This document shows, piece after piece, positions 33,627-46,225 of a stretch of DNA of 64,000 nt (within the stretch, counting starts at the first letter, position 1; the number at the start of each line of letters is the position of its first letter). The stretch lies in contig NC_030987.1 of the NCBI RefSeq assembly GCF_000149955.1, positions 2,137,236 to 2,201,235 of the forward strand. Reading direction: 5' to 3'. Position numbers and translations under genes: made by a program. The DNA comes from Fusarium oxysporum f. sp. lycopersici 4287. Its lineage: Eukaryota; Ascomycota; Sordariomycetes; Hypocreales; Nectriaceae. The notes beneath the pieces are model-generated. The model worked only from the letters and a program-made list of their open reading frames with translations. It was not told the DNA's origin and did no database searches.

Positions 33627-35171
33627 TTACCCAGCTGTCGATGCATCATCCACGCTCTCACTCGTTCCTTGGGCCTCTCTCCGAGCTTTCGCCCCAGCCT
33701 TCAATGTCTCCCACTTCTCACGATACTTGTCCAAAACCTTTTGCATCTTTCGGTTGTCCTTTTCCAGTCGCTCCATCTGTTTGACGGCTGCGGTTAGCTG
33801 TTCTTCCAACTCTTGGTTCTTGCGTCGTAGGGATTCATCGGCAACTTTGCTGGTATGTGGTGAAGCAGTGGGCGATCCAGGGCGCATGAGACGGTAACTC
33901 TCAGCAAGAGCCATTGCGGAATTCTGAGCACTGGCTTCAAAGGCGTGGAGCCGCTTGGTAAGCTTATCTAGCGTGTCCTTGAGAGATTTATTTTCAGTGT
34001 ATAGCTCTTCGATGATGTTGTTGAAGTCCTTGTCAGTGCGGGCACGGCCAATACGACGCTTGGCTCCGGGCGACAGCGGGGGTGCTTCTCGGGCATCCAC
34101 AAAGTCATCGTCATCTTCATCAGGAACATCGAGAAGATCACTGTGGGACGATGCCCCGAGTCTTCTCTTTTCCTTCTCGGCAAAGCTGAGAATATTTGCA
34201 TAAGACATAGTGTGGCCAGTAGTGGGTACAACGTAGAAAGAATCGTTAGCTCCGTGCCCTTCTCTAACAAGAGCCTGCATGGTTGCCTTGGAGTAGATCT
34301 TGCTAAGGTCTGGTTCTAAGACCTTGGACGGGGACGCCTTAAGGTGACTACGTTTGGGACTGGGAGACATTTCTGGGGAGTCAGGTGTTTCTGGAATGGT
34401 GGATTCCTCTTGGATCAGTGGCAGACCAGCAAATGCCAAAGGTGCTGAGATCTTATTGATGAGACTCCCAAAGGTGTTGTAGAACCGAGTATATCCTCCG
34501 TCATCACTGGTTGCCGCAGAGGAAGTTGTATCGGTGCGTGGGGACGATGAGGCTTTACCATAACTATCGGATCGTGTGGTTGCAGGAACAGGTGGTACCC
34601 ACGTCGGTTTGCCAGGCTGGTGATCGATGATAGTCTGCATCTTGGCCTTGGTTCCGCGAGGGTGTGAGGCTGCGTCTAGATTTCCGGGAGCTTGGTCATT
34701 GGAAACGCTAGGCGCGAGAGGTTGGCCTCTGTACTTTGATCGGATGCCACGAGCGGTAGCCAAGTTACTGGCGATAGAAGAGGACATCTCCCGGGGAGCA
34801 TATCTGCGCTGGGTGGGAGGGGACAGTTTCTTTGACGCCGTAGAGTCCTTCTTGTTTTCCTTCTTGTCGTCCGCATCTTGTGTGGGGAGATTCGCTTTGG
34901 TTGACGAATCCTTCTCGTTGTGATCGGCATCGCTGGCCTGGGAGGTGGGTTCGGTCGGTCGGTTTAAGATCTCGGCGATCCTGCGATGGTGTTGTTCTAG
35001 GAGCTTCAGTGTTCGCAGAGCTTCGATGCTGGAGGTCGACCTGGCAGCGTTGGCGAACTCGCCAGCAGCCTGAGTATGTTCCGTGATTGCGACTGTGCTG
35101 TCGGAGGAGTGGTGAGCGACACTCGCGGCGCGCACATGATCGTGTGCTTTTACAAGCGGGGATGAGTCCAT
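33627..35171 (-). CDS. MIT-domain and coiled-coil protein, possible Atg38/NRBF2 type
   Basis: Single exon of 514 residues. The first about 75 residues form a MIT-like three-helix domain (VKAHDHVRAASVAHHSS, HTQAAGEFANAARST, ALRTLKLLEQHHRRIAEIL). A long Ser/Pro/Lys-rich disordered middle follows, including RRYAPREMSSSIASN and SPEMSPSPKRSHLK. The C-terminal third has coiled coils (DFNNIIEELYTENKSLKD and LRRKNQELEEQLTAAVKQME onward). MIT at the N-terminus with a C-terminal coiled coil is the layout of Atg38/NRBF2, a subunit of autophagy PI3-kinase complex I. That assignment is an inference from architecture; the middle region is much longer than in yeast Atg38. The frame is open upstream, but the first true ATG is 35171 and places the MIT domain at the very N-terminus. 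Confidence 0.8.
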   Translation of the reverse strand: MDSSPLVKAHDHVRAASVAHHSSDSTVAITEHTQAAGEFANAARSTSSIEALRTLKLLEQHHRRIAEILNRPTEPTSQASDADHNEKDSSTKANLPTQDADDKKENKKDSTASKKLSPPTQRRYAPREMSSSIASNLATARGIRSKYRGQPLAPSVSNDQAPGNLDAASHPRGTKAKMQTIIDHQPGKPTWVPPVPATTRSDSYGKASSSPRTDTTSSAATSDDGGYTRFYNTFGSLINKISAPLAFAGLPLIQEESTIPETPDSPEMSPSPKRSHLKASPSKVLEPDLSKIYSKATMQALVREGHGANDSFYVVPTTGHTMSYANILSFAEKEKRRLGASSHSDLLDVPDEDDDDFVDAREAPPLSPGAKRRIGRARTDKDFNNIIEELYTENKSLKDTLDKLTKRLHAFEASAQNSAMALAESYRLMRPGSPTASPHTSKVADESLRRKNQELEEQLTAAVKQMERLEKDNRKMQKVLDKYREKWETLKAGAKARREAQGTSESVDDASTAG

Positions 35172-37079
35172 TGTTCCATAGGTAGTTAGTTTCAAGAGAG
35201 CTTGGTTTGTCCTTGGTGTGCTGTTTAATCTTTTGAATTCGTTATTGAGTTGTCGGTAGTTGGTTGGGTTGTTATCGTAACGTGATGAGGTCAAATGTGG
35301 GGAGGCACAAGACCACTGGTGATGGCGTTTGAGTGGCTCCGGGCCCAGATATGTAGTCTCTACCTAGGTATTCCAAGTTGGCGAGGACCCTGACGGATGG
35401 GAGAGCGACACTCAAGCTTATATAAATACATGGCTCATAGGTTGTCTACGGCATTTTGAGGGTCTAGTTACACGAGATCTTACTACCAAGAAGGCATCTA
35501 CACCTAGGTCAAAGGCCAGATGGAATAATATGGAAGTCTTGCTTTCCTCTTGACGCAATCAGTCGCTCATACCAGCAGTAACATAGCCCAAGCAGTGTCT
35601 AGCACAATTTAGCTTTTGGCGGGGTTAAGATTAATTGCCTGCTAGACGCCCAGGCACGCAGAAAGTGATCGGGAATTTCATGACGACACTGACTCACATG
35701 TGGAGAATGACAGCGGATTATATAAGAAGATAAAGCACTAGTGTAATGTATTTCAATATGTACTGTAACCTTTTTGCGTATAAGCAGTTTCCTTGGTAAA
35801 GATGCCTGATTTATGATGTGCATCTGTCATGGCCTTGGCCTGGTCCTTTTACCCGAAAGCATAGTAAGGTACGAACTAAGAACAATACGAAATTTTATAT
35901 AATAAAATCACAAGTTCCCCCGACAAATAATGTCATTCTTAGACATATATTATGACTTTGAGCTTTCTCTCTATGTTGGTAAGCAGATTAGAAACTTGTA
36001 ACCCCGAGGTTCAAACCAATGCATAAACTTTGGTGGTATTGGATCGTGAACGAGTCCAGTCTACTCCACCAGAGGATAATAGATATTCACGAATTAACAT
36101 AACTCTTTTTCATAGAAGCCCTTCTGGCTTTTGTCCTTGCCGCTTCTTTCCCTTCTCACACATATGGCTGAGATATCCACTGCGACTTAAATCCTGACTA
36201 AATAAAACACTCTGTTCCTTTCATCATTCTCGTATAGCGAACCTCGTACCTGCCTTGTGCAGATGTGTAAGGTAGATGTCACTACGCCACAGAGTCTCAC
36301 CCAGCTCTTCCACCAACTTCAAAAACCCCATTGTTTGGCCAGAGCTTCAGCAGGGATCAAGTCTGACTGGTCCCACCAGCTAAGCATCCACGGATATCAT
36401 CATTGGCGCCCTCACTGGTCCACTTCACAGGGATATGTACGCGGGTTCATCGGTTAAGTTTAGAGCTTTCGGTGGTTGCCTGGTTGATTCGGACTCTAAT
36501 ATGCCTACACCAACCGAAATACCTACGGGCTTGCGAGCTAATTCACATCCCCTGAAGTCACCCTTTATTGATAAAAGCCACAGGCTTGGTTAAATGCAGC
36601 ACGCACCCACTCAGACACAGGTTGGAAACCACGCAAGTTGGATACCACCCAATCGAGGGAGGAATTCCACAGAAACCAAATCGAACAAGACTTGACCCGA
36701 CTTGGCGTAGTCCAAGACCTCGTAGTCTGGCCCGTCATATAGTTAAACCATTTGGGCTAAAACAAACCAACGACGTCAACTCTCTTATCCTTGGCTCGAT
36801 CGCCATCTAGCTTTCCACGACAAGACCTCAATACTTCCGAGTCCGTATCCTTCAACCTTTATCGAATATTGAAAATAGATAACCCAAGTTTGTCATACGA
36901 AAACCCTTACGAGTTCTGTCAACCACGACCAGCGTTCCTCAAGGCAGCCGCTACATCGAGCACATCCACTCCAACACCTCCCAAGCACGCAACAACGAGC
37001 GATTCCGGCTTGATCCCTTATATCCTATTCGTCCTTCGACAGCAGGAGGCTGCGGTACGCGGCGACTGCGACTGCAACG
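35172..37079. other. Intergenic region, divergent promoters
   Basis: Between the MIT gene (minus) and the LAM gene (plus). Rather A/T-rich at 35700-36200. Short open frames only, none recognisable. Confidence 0.5.
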
Positions 37080-40000
37080 ATGTCAACGACTTTGGACAAC
37101 AGCAGCAACACTGGGCTGAACAAGCTGCTGCCAAAGTCAATATCCTCCAAGCGACTTCGAAGAAAACAAGACCGAGAACAGCCAGGGCTGTCCTATGACG
37201 ATGCTAGCGTCTTTGCACATTCACAGTCGAGCCGGGAAACCTTAGAAAGCGACGGCACACGCTCTGGGCACATTGCAGGAGATGAGGATGAAGGAACAAG
37301 CCAGAGTCATCGCTCCTATGAGTCCGATGGGGACGAATCGTGAGTTTTATTAAATTTCCTTGTCTCTCTCTGTTCTGTTTTTGTTTCGCTTCTGTTTTTC
37401 CCCTACCGTCATCAACTGGATTCTTCGTGGCAATGATCGTCGGTCTCCATGCTGTTTTTGCCAGTCTTGTTGCGTGGGAACAGCAGCGAGGCTGAGACCC
37501 CTTCGGTCAGTATCTGCGACATCCATGCTTAAAGTTCCCAAGCTCGTCTGGCGAACATACCCCTGATTCTTCATCAATTTCCTTCAGCAATGGACCGGTG
37601 TCAACTACTTCTTCTACAATGGCGCCACCATCTTCAACTGTGCTGGAATTGAGCACCCTTTCCAAACACAGCTCATCTTACATGCTTCCCAGTTACCTCT
37701 CTTACAACGTCGCTATCCTCTTGCTTTGTTTTGTTTCTGGTTATTCTCGTGCCCGGCAGGCTTGGCACATCTGCCGTCTTCCCTGTGTCCACTTCCCTAG
37801 CAAACTCCACTTATCGGTGTTACCGTCTGTGCTCTCTACTGCATTTGATCAATCTAACTGGAGCCGTCGTCACTCTTTAGATCCAACTCTCGACACCCGC
37901 CGCCTTTCTCGACTCATCCTTCTCAAATAGGCCACCTAACGACAAACTCTTCCATTGTACAGGCGAAGTATCAACCAGAATCACAGCCTTCGCTTTCAGA
38001 CGTCGAATCCAACAGTAGTGCTTCAAAATCGTCAACGTTCCCAGCATCGCGAACAGACTCCATCGATTCAAAAGACCCCCGGATCGGCCGGAGTAAGACG
38101 GGCTTGCTCCCTCCCCAAAGTTCCGCTCGTCGTTCACCATCACCTGCTGGTAGACTCAAGGGTATATTCAAGCCCAAGAAGAGCTCTGGGAATAACTCGA
38201 GTCCAGAGCGTCGCCCAGCAAGCGAGCCCCAGCCATCGTCTGAGACTCGCGACGAACAACAGCCCACCATCTTGGTGGATCCTGATACTGATCAAGACTT
38301 CCCGGTTCTCGAGCCACCAGCTGTAGCTAAGGTTGCTTCGCCCGAAAGACGAACGAGGGTACAGCCCAAGGTTGACACGAATATCCCGCCTCGAACTCCT
38401 CCAAGCGGTGACAAACCTGCCCCGGTTATAGTAAACACCCCACCTACACCTACTGAGTTCGCCAACAAATCCGGCCAGTCGTCTCCCGACAGGAGGTCCT
38501 TCTGGAGTAGTCCAGGGAACAATTCGGGTACAAATGGCCGTCCTTCCTCTCAGAACATGAGTGCGAACAGGAGGAGTCGATCGAATTCACAAAACATCGG
38601 CCCCAGCAAACTCTCTAACATTGTATCCGCTCCCTTGACACCAACCCAAGAGAGTGGTGAACCAACGCCTACGGCGAACCAGAACCCTTCAGGCGGCTTC
38701 TTCTCGTCTATGATTTCAGCTGCCCAGAGCGCTGCCAATTCTTTCAGCAACACCAGTCTGAATATTGGCGGAAACAAGTCTCGAAGCGTGACTCCCAACA
38801 TACAGGAAACGCCCGAACCCGACGATATCCAAGACAACGCCGAACCTGCCCCAGCTGCGCAAATGGCGGACAAGAAGGAAAACAGAAAGTCCGCAGTGTC
38901 GACCATTGGTGCTGGTGAGCTGAGTCTCAGCCAGCTTGGGCTTGCCGAAGCTCCCAGCCTTGTCGCATCTCCAATCAACGCCAGGTTCCCCGATGTGTCT
39001 GACACGCGTGCTCGGTCTGAATCTGCCCCCGTCGATTCTCCAGTGAGTCCTGTGGAGTTTATTCCAGAGGAGTCTTCCAGTCGCCCACGCTCACTCTATG
39101 AACCCGTGAGCCGTGAACGCACGCCTCCCCCTCCGGAGTTTACGAACAAAGAGAACGGCGTGCAAAGAACATCCAGTCTCCGAAGTGCTCTCAAACAGAG
39201 CCACAGGAAGCGTGGAAGCTCTGTCACGACTGGAACCACCATAGGAGCTGCGATTGCAGCTGCCAATAGCTCACTAGCGCATCCAAATCTGAGCGCACCC
39301 AAGCTTACAGGATTCGCTATTGCCAGTAAGAAAAGAAATCGCGATTTTCACGATTTGTTTAAGAGTGTGCCAGATGATGACTATCTCATCGAAGACTACA
39401 GTTGCGCCTTGCAGAGAGAGATTCTCGCGCACGGCCGCCTTTATGTCTCAGAGGGTCATCTCTGCTTCAGCAGCAACATTTTTGGTTGGACAACAACACT
39501 CGTTATGAGCTTCGATGAGATTGTATCTGTCGAGAAAAGAAGCACTGCACTGCTCTTCAAGAACGGCCTGATGATTTCAACACTGCATGCCAAGCACATT
39601 TTTGCCAGTTTCACAAGCCGGGATGCTACATACGATCTGATCGTGAATATATGGAAACTTGGTCACCCTACACTCAAAAGCACGCTAAATGGTGTGAGAC
39701 TTGAGGGCACCGGTGGCGACAAAACGGAAAAGGTTGATGCTGAGCCTCCCGTGGAGGATGAGACTCGCGAGGGCTCAGAGACAGATGACGAGAGTGATGA
39801 TGAAGAGGAGTACTACGATGAGGATGTCCACGAGGAGATGCACAATGCTAGCATAGCTGCCGAAACTAAAACCAACGGAGCAGATGCTGATGGTGAGAAG
39901 GCTGCCTCCAGGAAAGCATCAGGAGCAGCGCTCCCAAGTGGGCCGGCATCTGAAGAGTCACCGCCCCCTGCTGGAGGCTCCGCGGACTTCCCAGGCCCAG

Positions 40001-41221
40001 CTGCTCATGCACCCACTGAATGCGGTGACACGGCATCACATTATGACAGAGTGGTTGGCGACGATATTATTCCGGCACCACTTGGCAAGGTGTACAATCT
40101 CATGTTTGGCCCAGCTTCAGTTACATTCATGTCGAACTGGCTATCGGGAGAGCAGAAGTGCTTAGAGCTGCAAATGGAGGACAAGAAGGGCCTTACACTG
40201 GATAACAGAACACGAACATTCTCGTACATCAAACCACTCTACGGCTCGATTGGACCAAAACAGACTAAGACTATTACCTCGGAGACATTAGAGACTCTAG
40301 ATCTCGAGAAGTCGGTCAACCTTACCTGCTCAACCCAGACACCAGACGTGCCGAGTGGCAATGTGTTCGCGGTCAAAACCAGGTACTGCCTCTCGTGGGC
40401 CGAAAACAACGCCACTAGAGTGCAGATGAACTGTACAATTGAGTGGTCCGGCAAGAGTTGGCTGAAAGGTAATTGCAATAACTCTTTATATTAACCAGAT
40501 TCGATGCTAACATGGTCCAGGACCTATCGAGAAAGGTGCAACTGATGGCCAGACTACATACGGAAAAGACCTGTTTGCAGCTATCAAGGCAGCAGTGTCA
40601 TCCAAACCAGGAGGAGCAACGCCGGTAGCCCCAGCACTTAAGGGAGGCAAGAGGAAAGGCAAGAAGGCCAAGCTTTCGCAGTCAAATACTGGTGTTGTCG
40701 AGACCAGCGTTGCGCCCAAGCGGCCTGCTCAGACAAGTTGGGGTGTTCTGGAGCCTGTACGAGGAATCCTGGAGCCAATTGGAGACATTGTTCAACCTCT
40801 TCTCACTGGAAATGTCATGTATGGACTTCTGGTAGGGTTGTTGGTTGCCACGTGGTTTGGATTCGGTTTCACTCCTAGTCGAAATGCTTCCTACGGTCGC
40901 GAAATTGGGGGCGTCTACCGACCGGACAGGATTGCTGCTTATGAGGAGATGTGGCGAAGAGAAGACAGTGAGCTCTGGGATTGGTTGGAGGAACGTGTCG
41001 GGATGGACCGTCTGCAAAGCGACAACGTCGGGGCACGCAAGAGGGCAATGGAACCAAAGACAGTCGAAGAGAACTTGCGCGCAACTCGAATGGGTGAAAA
41101 AGAGGTGGAGGAAGCGATTCGGGTCACAGAGGAAAAACTAAGAGTACTGAAGGGAGTTATGGAGAAGAAGAGCAAACCTGGCAGATCGACTGGTGATGAT
41201 GTTCGATCACGGGGAGTATAG
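37080..41221 (+). CDS. GRAM-VASt sterol transfer protein, LAM family (5' exons uncertain)
   Basis: Lam/Ltc proteins sit in the ER at membrane contact sites and carry sterol with their VASt (StART-like) domain. The secure part is 37963-40468 plus 40521-41221, which together encode 1068 residues in frame. A Ser/Pro/Asn-rich disordered region of over 400 residues is followed by a GRAM domain (RDFHDLFKSVPDDDYLIEDYSCALQ, begins near 39335), an acidic linker (DDESDDEEEYYDED), a single VASt domain (VVGDDIIPAPLGKVYNLMFG to TIEWSGKSWLKGPIEKG, about 40050-40550), a Lys-rich stretch and one transmembrane helix (VMYGLLVGLLVATWFGFGF) before a charged C-tail. One VASt plus one TM resembles yeast Lam5/Lam6. 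Exon 1 (37080-37339, MSTTLDNSSNTGLNKLL) is likely. The piece joining it to 37963 must start near 37588, but its donor is unclear. Confidence 0.88.
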
Positions 41222-43134
41222 AAATTGTGTATATTTTAGTCATACATCATAGCCTGACGGGAGTAATCAGCGAGCTCCTTTGTTCTTTTGTCAACTGCCT
41301 TTGTAACAACAAAAAAGCCATTGAATATATCTATTAGACGGGTCAAGCATCTTTTCTATGTCAGGATGGGGTGGTATTCCGTCAGTGGTTGGTTACACAA
41401 CTGGTGATGGGTTTCTACATGACGAGGCCCGTGATGGTCAGATTGGTCAGCCTTATGCAAGCAGGCAAGCCAGTGGCATTCTTGGCTCAGGATAAGGAAT
41501 CTGAGCGTTCCTGCATGGGCCCGGTTTGGTTCTGGATGGATGGTCAGAAAGCTCAGGACTAGCTACTACACGTTGTAGACAAGTTGAGACGTAGCTCCGA
41601 GCACTCAAAGACAAACATCCATGGGCTTCGTGCAGACCCTTGCAAGGAACACAGGCAGAGGGAGTTCCATGGACAATTGATACAGCGTCGAGATTGAAAA
41701 GGTTGAGCGTTGAGCAAGGCGCTGGGTGTCGATGCCAAGACGACAGGATTAGCCTACCCTGCAGCATAAGGTATGCAGGGAAACCGGGTTTTTGCTATAA
41801 GATAAAGCCGGCGATTATCCTCCAAATTTCCTATGACTTTGTATACTGTTTGTTGCATTCACCTGATTTACCAAGGTACCTTAGCTTGTGAATGGTCTGA
41901 TTCCGCGACGGGTTGAACAAGAAAGAACGACCGAAATCTTTAGGACGTTTCGGTGTGACGCAACCACGCAGCGGAGACTTTGTATGTGACTAAAACAGCC
42001 TTCCACTCTCGCCAGTCTCCTCCAGCAATGCCTGGCGTAACAACGATACTCAACTATTACCGTTAGGTAGTAAGAACTTGACACTGCCAAAGTAAAAGGA
42101 ACCAATATCCAATACCGAACACGCTTTCACTATATCGAGACCACAGTTTCCAAGGTCTCCCGGCACGTCGGGAGTTATGGCTTATTAGCTCAGCTCAGCT
42201 CAGCCCAGCATCCTCCCAGGCATTCTCTGAAGCCGACTTGCAGTCAGTTTACGGGGGCCAGAGCTGTGTCCGCCTTGTTGCCTACCCTGCTTCTTCCCAA
42301 GCCACTTGAACTAAACAACAGGGATGACGATGCAATTGTATTGGATGAAAGAAGCAAGTTTCATTGCCGGGGGCACCCCCGCGTGTAGACGGGCGGGGGA
42401 TGGTTTGTGCTGCAATTCCATTCTGAGTGAGCTGTGCGAGGCTGATTTTGCTCTAGTATTTTCTTTGATGTACAGTAGTACTGAAGACTAACAACTACCT
42501 GTTCATCCCTCATCGTCTCATCGGATTCAAAAAAGCCTTACCAGATGACGAGCTTATCCACCTTCTTAGGCACTGCCCTGAACAAGATCTTTCGCTACAA
42601 GGCAACTCTGTTCATCTTTCCCGCGTGCGGTGCAACAGCAGATCCCCCATCCCATCCCCAGGCCCGGGTCCCACGGACGCATACTGACTTGACTACCTGC
42701 GTCGCTTGCATTGGATGAATACAACCCAACACCTTTGATCCACCTCCCTCCACTTCCACCGAGCCGCAAGCTTAAGCTCTAACTAAGCTCCAAGTCCTAG
42801 TCCAGGCCTTGAGTCCTACACACTCTTATCTTATTCGCCCTAGGACAGCATCCGCGCGAGCTGCCTCCCCAGCTGTTGAACTCATCTTCCAGCGGTGATA
42901 AACCCCAAAACAATCTATATCGACCATGGGTGGCGTATACTTCTGATTGTCTCTTTATTTGGGGAGGCTGATACTATTGCAATCTCTCGCCTCTTTCGCC
43001 ATCCTTGGAGTGCCTGCTTGGTCTTACTTGGATCGCTTTGTATTTGCGACAGCCCAACAAGTTCAACTTTGCAGTACAAGCTTTGCTTACAGGGCCTGGG
43101 AGTCGAATACAAAGCTTTTCTGTTGACTCTCAAA
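41222..43134. other. Intergenic region LAM to C2H2 gene
   Basis: LAM 3' flank and C2H2 gene promoter. Contains a short AGCTC tandem repeat (42187-42209) and C/T-rich leader-like sequence near 42700-42900. No gene supported. Confidence 0.5.
42187..42209. repeat. AGCTC pentanucleotide tandem repeat
   Basis: Three perfect AGCTC units and one degenerate unit in tandem. Small, probably neutral. Confidence 0.8.
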
Positions 43135-46100
43135 ATGGAGTCAAAAAAACGTTTGTCCCTGGATGGGACAAACTCTGGCTCGGGACCTTCAGCCCTACGC
43201 CGGCTCACTCGAAGCCCCAGTCATCGTATAAGTCTTCGGCGATCAAGCACTGAATCCACATCATCATCCTCCGTCTCCTCAATCGCATCAGAAGACAATG
43301 AGGCATCACTAAAATCTTGTGTGTAAGAGACGATTTTTCCTTTCATTCATCTTGACAAGTCCTCCCCGACTCATTGGTGCAATAGGACCCGTGGTACTTC
43401 GAGCGACGACTGCGCTCTTCATCGATTCATCGTCTGGACTGCAGTCAAACGAAATGAGTGCGACAGAATGACCCCCCAAGAGAAGTTGGAATGCCCTATG
43501 CTGCGCTGCCGCAAGCGATTTGCCAACCACGAGCTCATGCTCCAGCATCTATACTCGTGTAGCTGGCTCTCCTCGAGTGAGTATTGGTGTTACGAATGTG
43601 GGAAATCCGAACGATTCAACGATTCCAAGTGCAAGCGATGCCTGGGTCACCCATCACGAAGAAAGAAGATACTGTCCATGGCGAAGAGCTTCTTCAACTC
43701 CCTGGGTCACAAACCTAAGAGCTCAGCCCTGGAGGATCTTGACCTAGACAGTGACATTGGTGAATCTGAGGCACCACCCAGTTATGATCTCGCCGTGGCA
43801 CCAAGTGAGCTCGAGCTACCTACGAATGAGATTCATGAGATTGGCTCCAGCGGTATAGTTTTACAGCCCATATTGGAGAATGAGAACGAAAATGAGAACG
43901 AGGCAGAGATCAGCCCGGCCCCCATGCTCACACCTTACATCTCATCGCTGCCTACACAGACCCAGGCACAGACTCTGCCTGCTCACCCCGCTGAGCTCGA
44001 ATCAGATGCAACCATCAGCGACCCCCTTGATTTCATGCTGCCGCCAGGCACTGTTGTCCCTGTAAACCTCATCGACCCCGGCTGCAACACAACTTCTGTA
44101 CGGCCCACCCTTCAGCTTCATACAGCAGGTCTAGAGGAGTACCGCCGTGAACAAAAGAGACGTAGTAAGGGCCAGGTCGCACCTAGCACCTCGGTTCGCT
44201 CGACAGCCAGTACAAACTCGACGTCGAGCACAAATACGACGGACACTACTTTCAGCAGAGAAAGCTACAATATCTCCCCCATCTCGTCGTTCTCTGATCA
44301 ATGGGCAAGTGCACCAGTCTTCAACTCTGACTTCACCTCCCCTGAGAATGGCTTTGGAAGCCCAGGAGGCCTCCTCAGGACGAACTCGTTCGCCATATCT
44401 CACAAGGCACCCGCAGCCAAGGGCTGGAACTCGCTCGAAAACGAGGCAGGCATGTCCTATGACTCCCAACCGACTGAACTCCCCGCAAACATCCACATGC
44501 TCGGTGCCTTGCCTGCCACTAAACCTGATACTCTGAACCTCAACCAGCCCGTTTTCGCATTGAATGACTCTTTCCTTTCCTCTACTTTCGACCTTGATGC
44601 CAACATTGCCCTCATCGACAATAATGTCACGATGCCACCGTCCCTCCATCCCATGCCACCTCAACCGAAGGCCGAGTCCTATCATAACCCTCGGTCTCTG
44701 ATCGGCACGGCATGGAGTACTCTCCAGATGCATGTCGCTGATTCTCTGACCAAGCTTCATCATATCACCAAGAACCACCTTGTCATACAGCTCAGAAGTC
44801 TTACGGCTCCAGTGATAGCTACAAAGGGACTGGAAACTCTCATGGATATCATCGAAGGTCGTCAGCCGACTGTTCCCATCAATGTCCTCTGTTTTGTTCA
44901 CTTGGTCTACTGTTTCTCACTTATTGTTCACGAGCAAGACGCCGCAAAGAGATCTTCGGATCTTTTTGTTCAAGCGATGTCCTACAGCGCCTTGTTTTCA
45001 CGGCAAGATCGCCAGCTGTATATACAGATTGTCGAAACTCTGTGGAAACCAGCTGATATGAGCAATGCTGACCTCGTAAACCTGGTTCGAGCCAAGACAT
45101 CGTTGATGTCACACTCGCCTGGCTCGAAGGGGAAAGGAATTGAGTCCAGAAACATGATGTACGCCAGTGTCGACTCGCTAGCGTTTTTGGCAATGTATTT
45201 CTTAGACCAACTGGAAAATGCCACCATCCATGTGACAGACGACACGGAAGTTCTATCATCTGATCTCTTTTTGGGCCACTGCAATAGCCTAGACAGGACT
45301 CATATGGATCCGACACAAACCATGGCTGCAAATCTCATACTCAAGCACAACTTTCAACTCTATACTCATTATCAAGCCTTTGCAAATAATCTGAACAACA
45401 TCGCTCGTCGCGCCAACTCGGAGTTGATGCTACCACGGCGCTTAGAACTGGAGCTTATGGAGTGTGGAAAGGTGAGTGGAAAACAGACGCTCGGAGGTCA
45501 AGACTAGACTAAACAATCCAATGCAGATGTACCTACCTCCAGACATTTACTTCGACAGCTATATCCGCTTTGTTCGAGAACAGATGGATTCTATTTATTG
45601 CACGGCTACAGCAGAGGGCTCTTACCGGGCTCTCTATTACCGCCAATGCATTGAGCTTATCAAAACTGTTATTGGTGTCCCGTTACAACCGATGGCTGAG
45701 CACGCAGCTGAAAACAGCTCAGTAACTCAGGACGGTTTTGATGATATCGATGAATTCTTCAACGTCATGTCGCCGAACAACTTCAATTTTAGCTCGGTTG
45801 GCCCATTCGATGCAGGGCAACCTTTGGACTTCTCATGCCTGCCGAACACAATTGATCCTGGCACTTTGAACCCGTTACCACTTCCTACGCCCGCAGATAC
45901 GAACTCGGTACAGGCAACTTCAACGGCCGCAAATTCACCACCTTCTCCAGCTCCAGCAGCAAAAACCAAGTCGGACAGCAGTTGCAAACTGTGTGGATAT
46001 ACACCTGAAGGTGATCCTCGATGGTTCAGCGGCAGTATGGCCAAGCACATAAAACTGCAACACTCAACAAAACCTCCAACCATCTACCGCTGTCCATACC

Positions 46101-46225
46101 CCGGCTGCACAAGTCAGTACAAGAATAGACCAGACAACTTGCGTCAACATCAAATAGAAAAGGGTCACTTTTTAGAGGGGCAAGACGTTGTAAAGCGATC
46201 GAACAAGCGACGCAAGATCGAGTGA
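43135..46225 (+). CDS. C2H2 zinc-finger protein, probable transcription factor
   Basis: Exons 43135-43322, 43386-45471 and 45527-46225 join in frame to 990 residues. The N-terminus is Ser/Arg-rich (SHRISLRRSSTESTSS). A zinc-binding element follows the first intron (CPMLRCRKRFANHELMLQHL, then WCYECGKSERFNDSKCKRCLGHPSRRKK). The middle is Ser/Thr/Pro-rich and disordered with a short Glu-Asn repeat (ENENENENEAE). A helical region in the second half (SLIGTAWSTLQMHVADSL, LVIQLRSLTAP) resembles the unannotated middle domain of other fungal C2H2 regulators. At the C-terminus a C2H2-like pair (CKLCGYTPEG ... MAKHIKLQH and YRCPYPGCTSQYKNRPDNLRQH) precedes a basic nuclear-localisation-like end (KRSNKRRKIE). 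Targets are unknown. Confidence 0.85.
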
